The notes under the pieces are model-generated. The model did not search any database, was not told where the DNA came from, and saw only the letters and a list, made by a program, of their open reading frames with translations. 42,964 nt of DNA, from contig JAFPBO010000010.1 in NCBI GenBank assembly GCA_017390475.1, positions 1-42,964 of the forward strand, written 5' to 3'. Shown piece after piece: positions 41,791-42,964 of this stretch (position 1 is its first letter; every line of letters starts with the position of its first letter). Position numbers and translations under genes: made by a program. The stretch is from Loktanella sp. (GTDB taxonomy: Bacteria > Pseudomonadota > Alphaproteobacteria > Rhodobacterales > Rhodobacteraceae).

Positions 41791-42028
41791 CCAGAGATAC
41801 CCGGATTTCGGGGCTGTTAACCCGCGAATCCGCGATTGCATTCAGTTCGGCATCCTCGATCAGATTCAGCATTGCCTCATATTCATCGGCGGGAACGCAG
41901 TAGAACGCAGGTTCATTGCGGTTCAGGATGGCCACAGCCGCCCCGTTGCCAGCCGCCATCGTCCCCATTGGGTTACGCTTCAGCTCTGTCACGCTGGCCG
42001 TCACATTGGCATGGATTGAATGTACCAT
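41780..42028 (-). CDS. RelB/StbD-type antitoxin (Phd/YefM fold)
   Basis: An 82-residue antitoxin: IHANVTASVTELKRNPMGTM for the DNA-binding half and AILNRNEPAFYCVPADEYEA plus an acidic tail for toxin binding. ATG 42028 behind GGAGA is preferred over the earlier open frame at 42064. It neutralises the RelE toxin and should repress the operon. The pair resembles plasmid StbDE stability modules, which fits a mobile or plasmid setting. Confidence 0.9.
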   Translation of the reverse strand: MVHSIHANVTASVTELKRNPMGTMAAGNGAAVAILNRNEPAFYCVPADEYEAMLNLIEDAELNAIADSRVNSPEIRVSLDDL

Positions 42029-42339
42029 ATCGTCTCCGATTGAGTGCCTATACCGGCACCTCACATAGCACCGCTAACAGCACCGTTCAATGACTCTTTG
42101 CCCGTCATCGTTCGTAATAGAGGTCTGTCCGCACCACAGACAGTGACCAGCTCATCGATGGAGAAGGACAGCTGTCAGGCGGTGTCTGGTCAAAACTCAA
42201 CCGTTTCGGTCACAGACGAAATCCACCGATATCGGTGAAAAACTTGGGCCACCAGATGTTGTGGTTTGGGCGGCCATCTTTCCTTGAATTTTGATTAAGT
42301 CACTGATTCAATATGATTATTGTATCTGAGGGTACGGCG

Positions 42340-42964
42340 ATGATGGGGCAGATCAAAGAGCAGGGTCAGCTGTTTTACCGGTTCCGGATGGAGGATCACG
42401 TGCCCGCTGGCCATTTGCTGCGTAAGGTCGAAGGGTTTCTTGATTTCTCCTCGCTCCGCGCAGAGCTCGCGCCGCTCTACAGCCACACTGGACCCCTTTC
42501 AGTCGACCCGGAATTGATGATCCGGATGCTGCTGATCGGATATTTGTTCGGCATTCGCTCAGAGACAAGGCTTTGCGAAGAGGTGCATCTCAACCTCGCC
42601 TATCGTTGGTTCCGCCGCCTGGGGCTTGAGGGCGCTGTTCCGGACCGGTCGACCTTCTCCAAGAACCGCCATGGTCGGTTTGCGGAGGGCGATGTCCTGC
42701 GGCGCGTTTTCGAAATGGTCGTGGCTGCCTGCGCCAACGCCGGTCTCATCGGCGGTTCAGGCACCTTGGTCGATGGCAGCACCGTCCATGCTGATGCCAA
42801 TCGCGACAAGCGGGCAAGCCCACTGCTCGGCTGGCTCGTGGAACGCAAGATCGATCCTTACATCCCTGTGATCGACAAGGCCGGACGCCCCGATGGGACC
42901 TGGACACGCACGGATTTCGACTGGGATGCGCAGAACGACCTATACATCTGCCCCGAGGGGCACG
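42340..42964 (+). CDS. IS1182-family transposase (partial, runs off window)
   Basis: From ATG 42340 (or 42343) the frame stays open to the window edge: MEDHVPAGHLLRKVEGFLDF, then MIRMLLIGYLFGIRSETRLC, WFRRLGLEGAVPDRSTFSKN, and the catalytic Asp region GTLVDGSTVHADANRDKRAS, ending in LYICPEGH. This is the N-terminal DDE domain of IS1182-type transposases. No frameshift is seen in the visible 208 codons. Confidence 0.9.
   Translation, partial: MMGQIKEQGQLFYRFRMEDHVPAGHLLRKVEGFLDFSSLRAELAPLYSHTGPLSVDPELMIRMLLIGYLFGIRSETRLCEEVHLNLAYRWFRRLGLEGAVPDRSTFSKNRHGRFAEGDVLRRVFEMVVAACANAGLIGGSGTLVDGSTVHADANRDKRASPLLGWLVERKIDPYIPVIDKAGRPDGTWTRTDFDWDAQNDLYICPEGH

Larger units (their letters stand above)
41427..42228 (+). 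repeat. Diverged 40-bp direct repeats flanking the RelBE pair
   Basis: Copies at 41427-41466 and 42189-42228 both start GTCAAAACTCA and end CCACCG, align without gaps over 40 bases and agree at about 30. They bracket the toxin-antitoxin genes. They could be related IS ends, the right one belonging to the IS1182 element. Confidence 0.4.

Noticed and set aside
1-42964. tRNA, rRNA or CRISPR array
   Set aside because: No tRNA arm motifs, rRNA blocks or regularly spaced repeats were seen on either strand by eye.

Overview
The window reads as alphaproteobacterial DNA, most likely from the Rhodobacteraceae (roseobacter group). The basis is the FrcBCA-type sugar transporter with a divergent ROK regulator, SdhB and Ku/LigD sequences of the alphaproteobacterial type, a DUF1403/ScpB pair, and several GGAAC-N16/17-NGTT motifs that look like EcfG (general stress sigma factor) promoters. 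Taxonomy is inferred from recognition only. No rRNA, tRNA or CRISPR array was seen. The many insertion-sequence scars and decayed genes suggest an accessory replicon or a rearranged chromosomal region.

Layout. 0.5-6.7 kb: a LacI-type repressor faces an operon of a DHDPS/KDPG-fold aldolase-dehydratase, a TAXI-type TRAP receptor, a fused TRAP permease and an oligogalacturonate-lyase-like beta-propeller. This looks like uptake and breakdown of a sugar acid. 6.8-7.6 kb: scars of an integrase, an IS110 element and a broken toxin-antitoxin pair. 7.7-12.0 kb: frcA-frcC-frcB on the minus strand with a divergent ROK regulator. 12.1-13.6 kb: ScpB-like and DUF1403 genes. 13.6-15.4 kb: IS6 and IS3 remnants, a 110-bp inverted-repeat element, a SUKH (SMI1/KNR4) protein and a truncated MscS. 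15.4-22.8 kb: a sodium:solute symporter, two tiny overlapping genes, a periplasmic triheme cytochrome / flavin amine oxidase / monoheme cytochrome operon, a PRC-barrel protein, DUF3008 and a dead short-chain dehydrogenase. This block is bounded at both ends by remnants of the same IS3-like element.

23.2-29.1 kb is a signalling region. An RsbQ-like hydrolase overlaps a PAS-GGDEF diguanylate cyclase and converges with a 1320-residue multi-PAS hybrid histidine kinase. 29.2-30.0 kb holds decayed UDP-galactopyranose mutase and glycosyltransferase genes. 30.1-38.5 kb is a stress and repair block: thioredoxin-reductase-like flavoprotein, 3-methyladenine glycosylase, Ku and LigD (end joining), type II NADH dehydrogenase, DUF892 ferritin-like protein and a patatin. 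39.2-40.1 kb is an orphan succinate dehydrogenase iron-sulfur subunit. 40.2-43.0 kb is an IS graveyard (IS630, IS66, IS3) with an intact RelBE/StbDE pair and an IS1182 transposase running off the end.

The unifying observation is that seven EcfG-like promoter motifs sit at the right distance and orientation before the symporter, PRC-barrel, TrxR-like, Ku-LigD, NDH-2, DUF892-patatin and orphan sdhB genes. This suggests one general-stress regulon spread over 22 kb, including an unexpected respiratory component. The sigma factor itself is not in the window.
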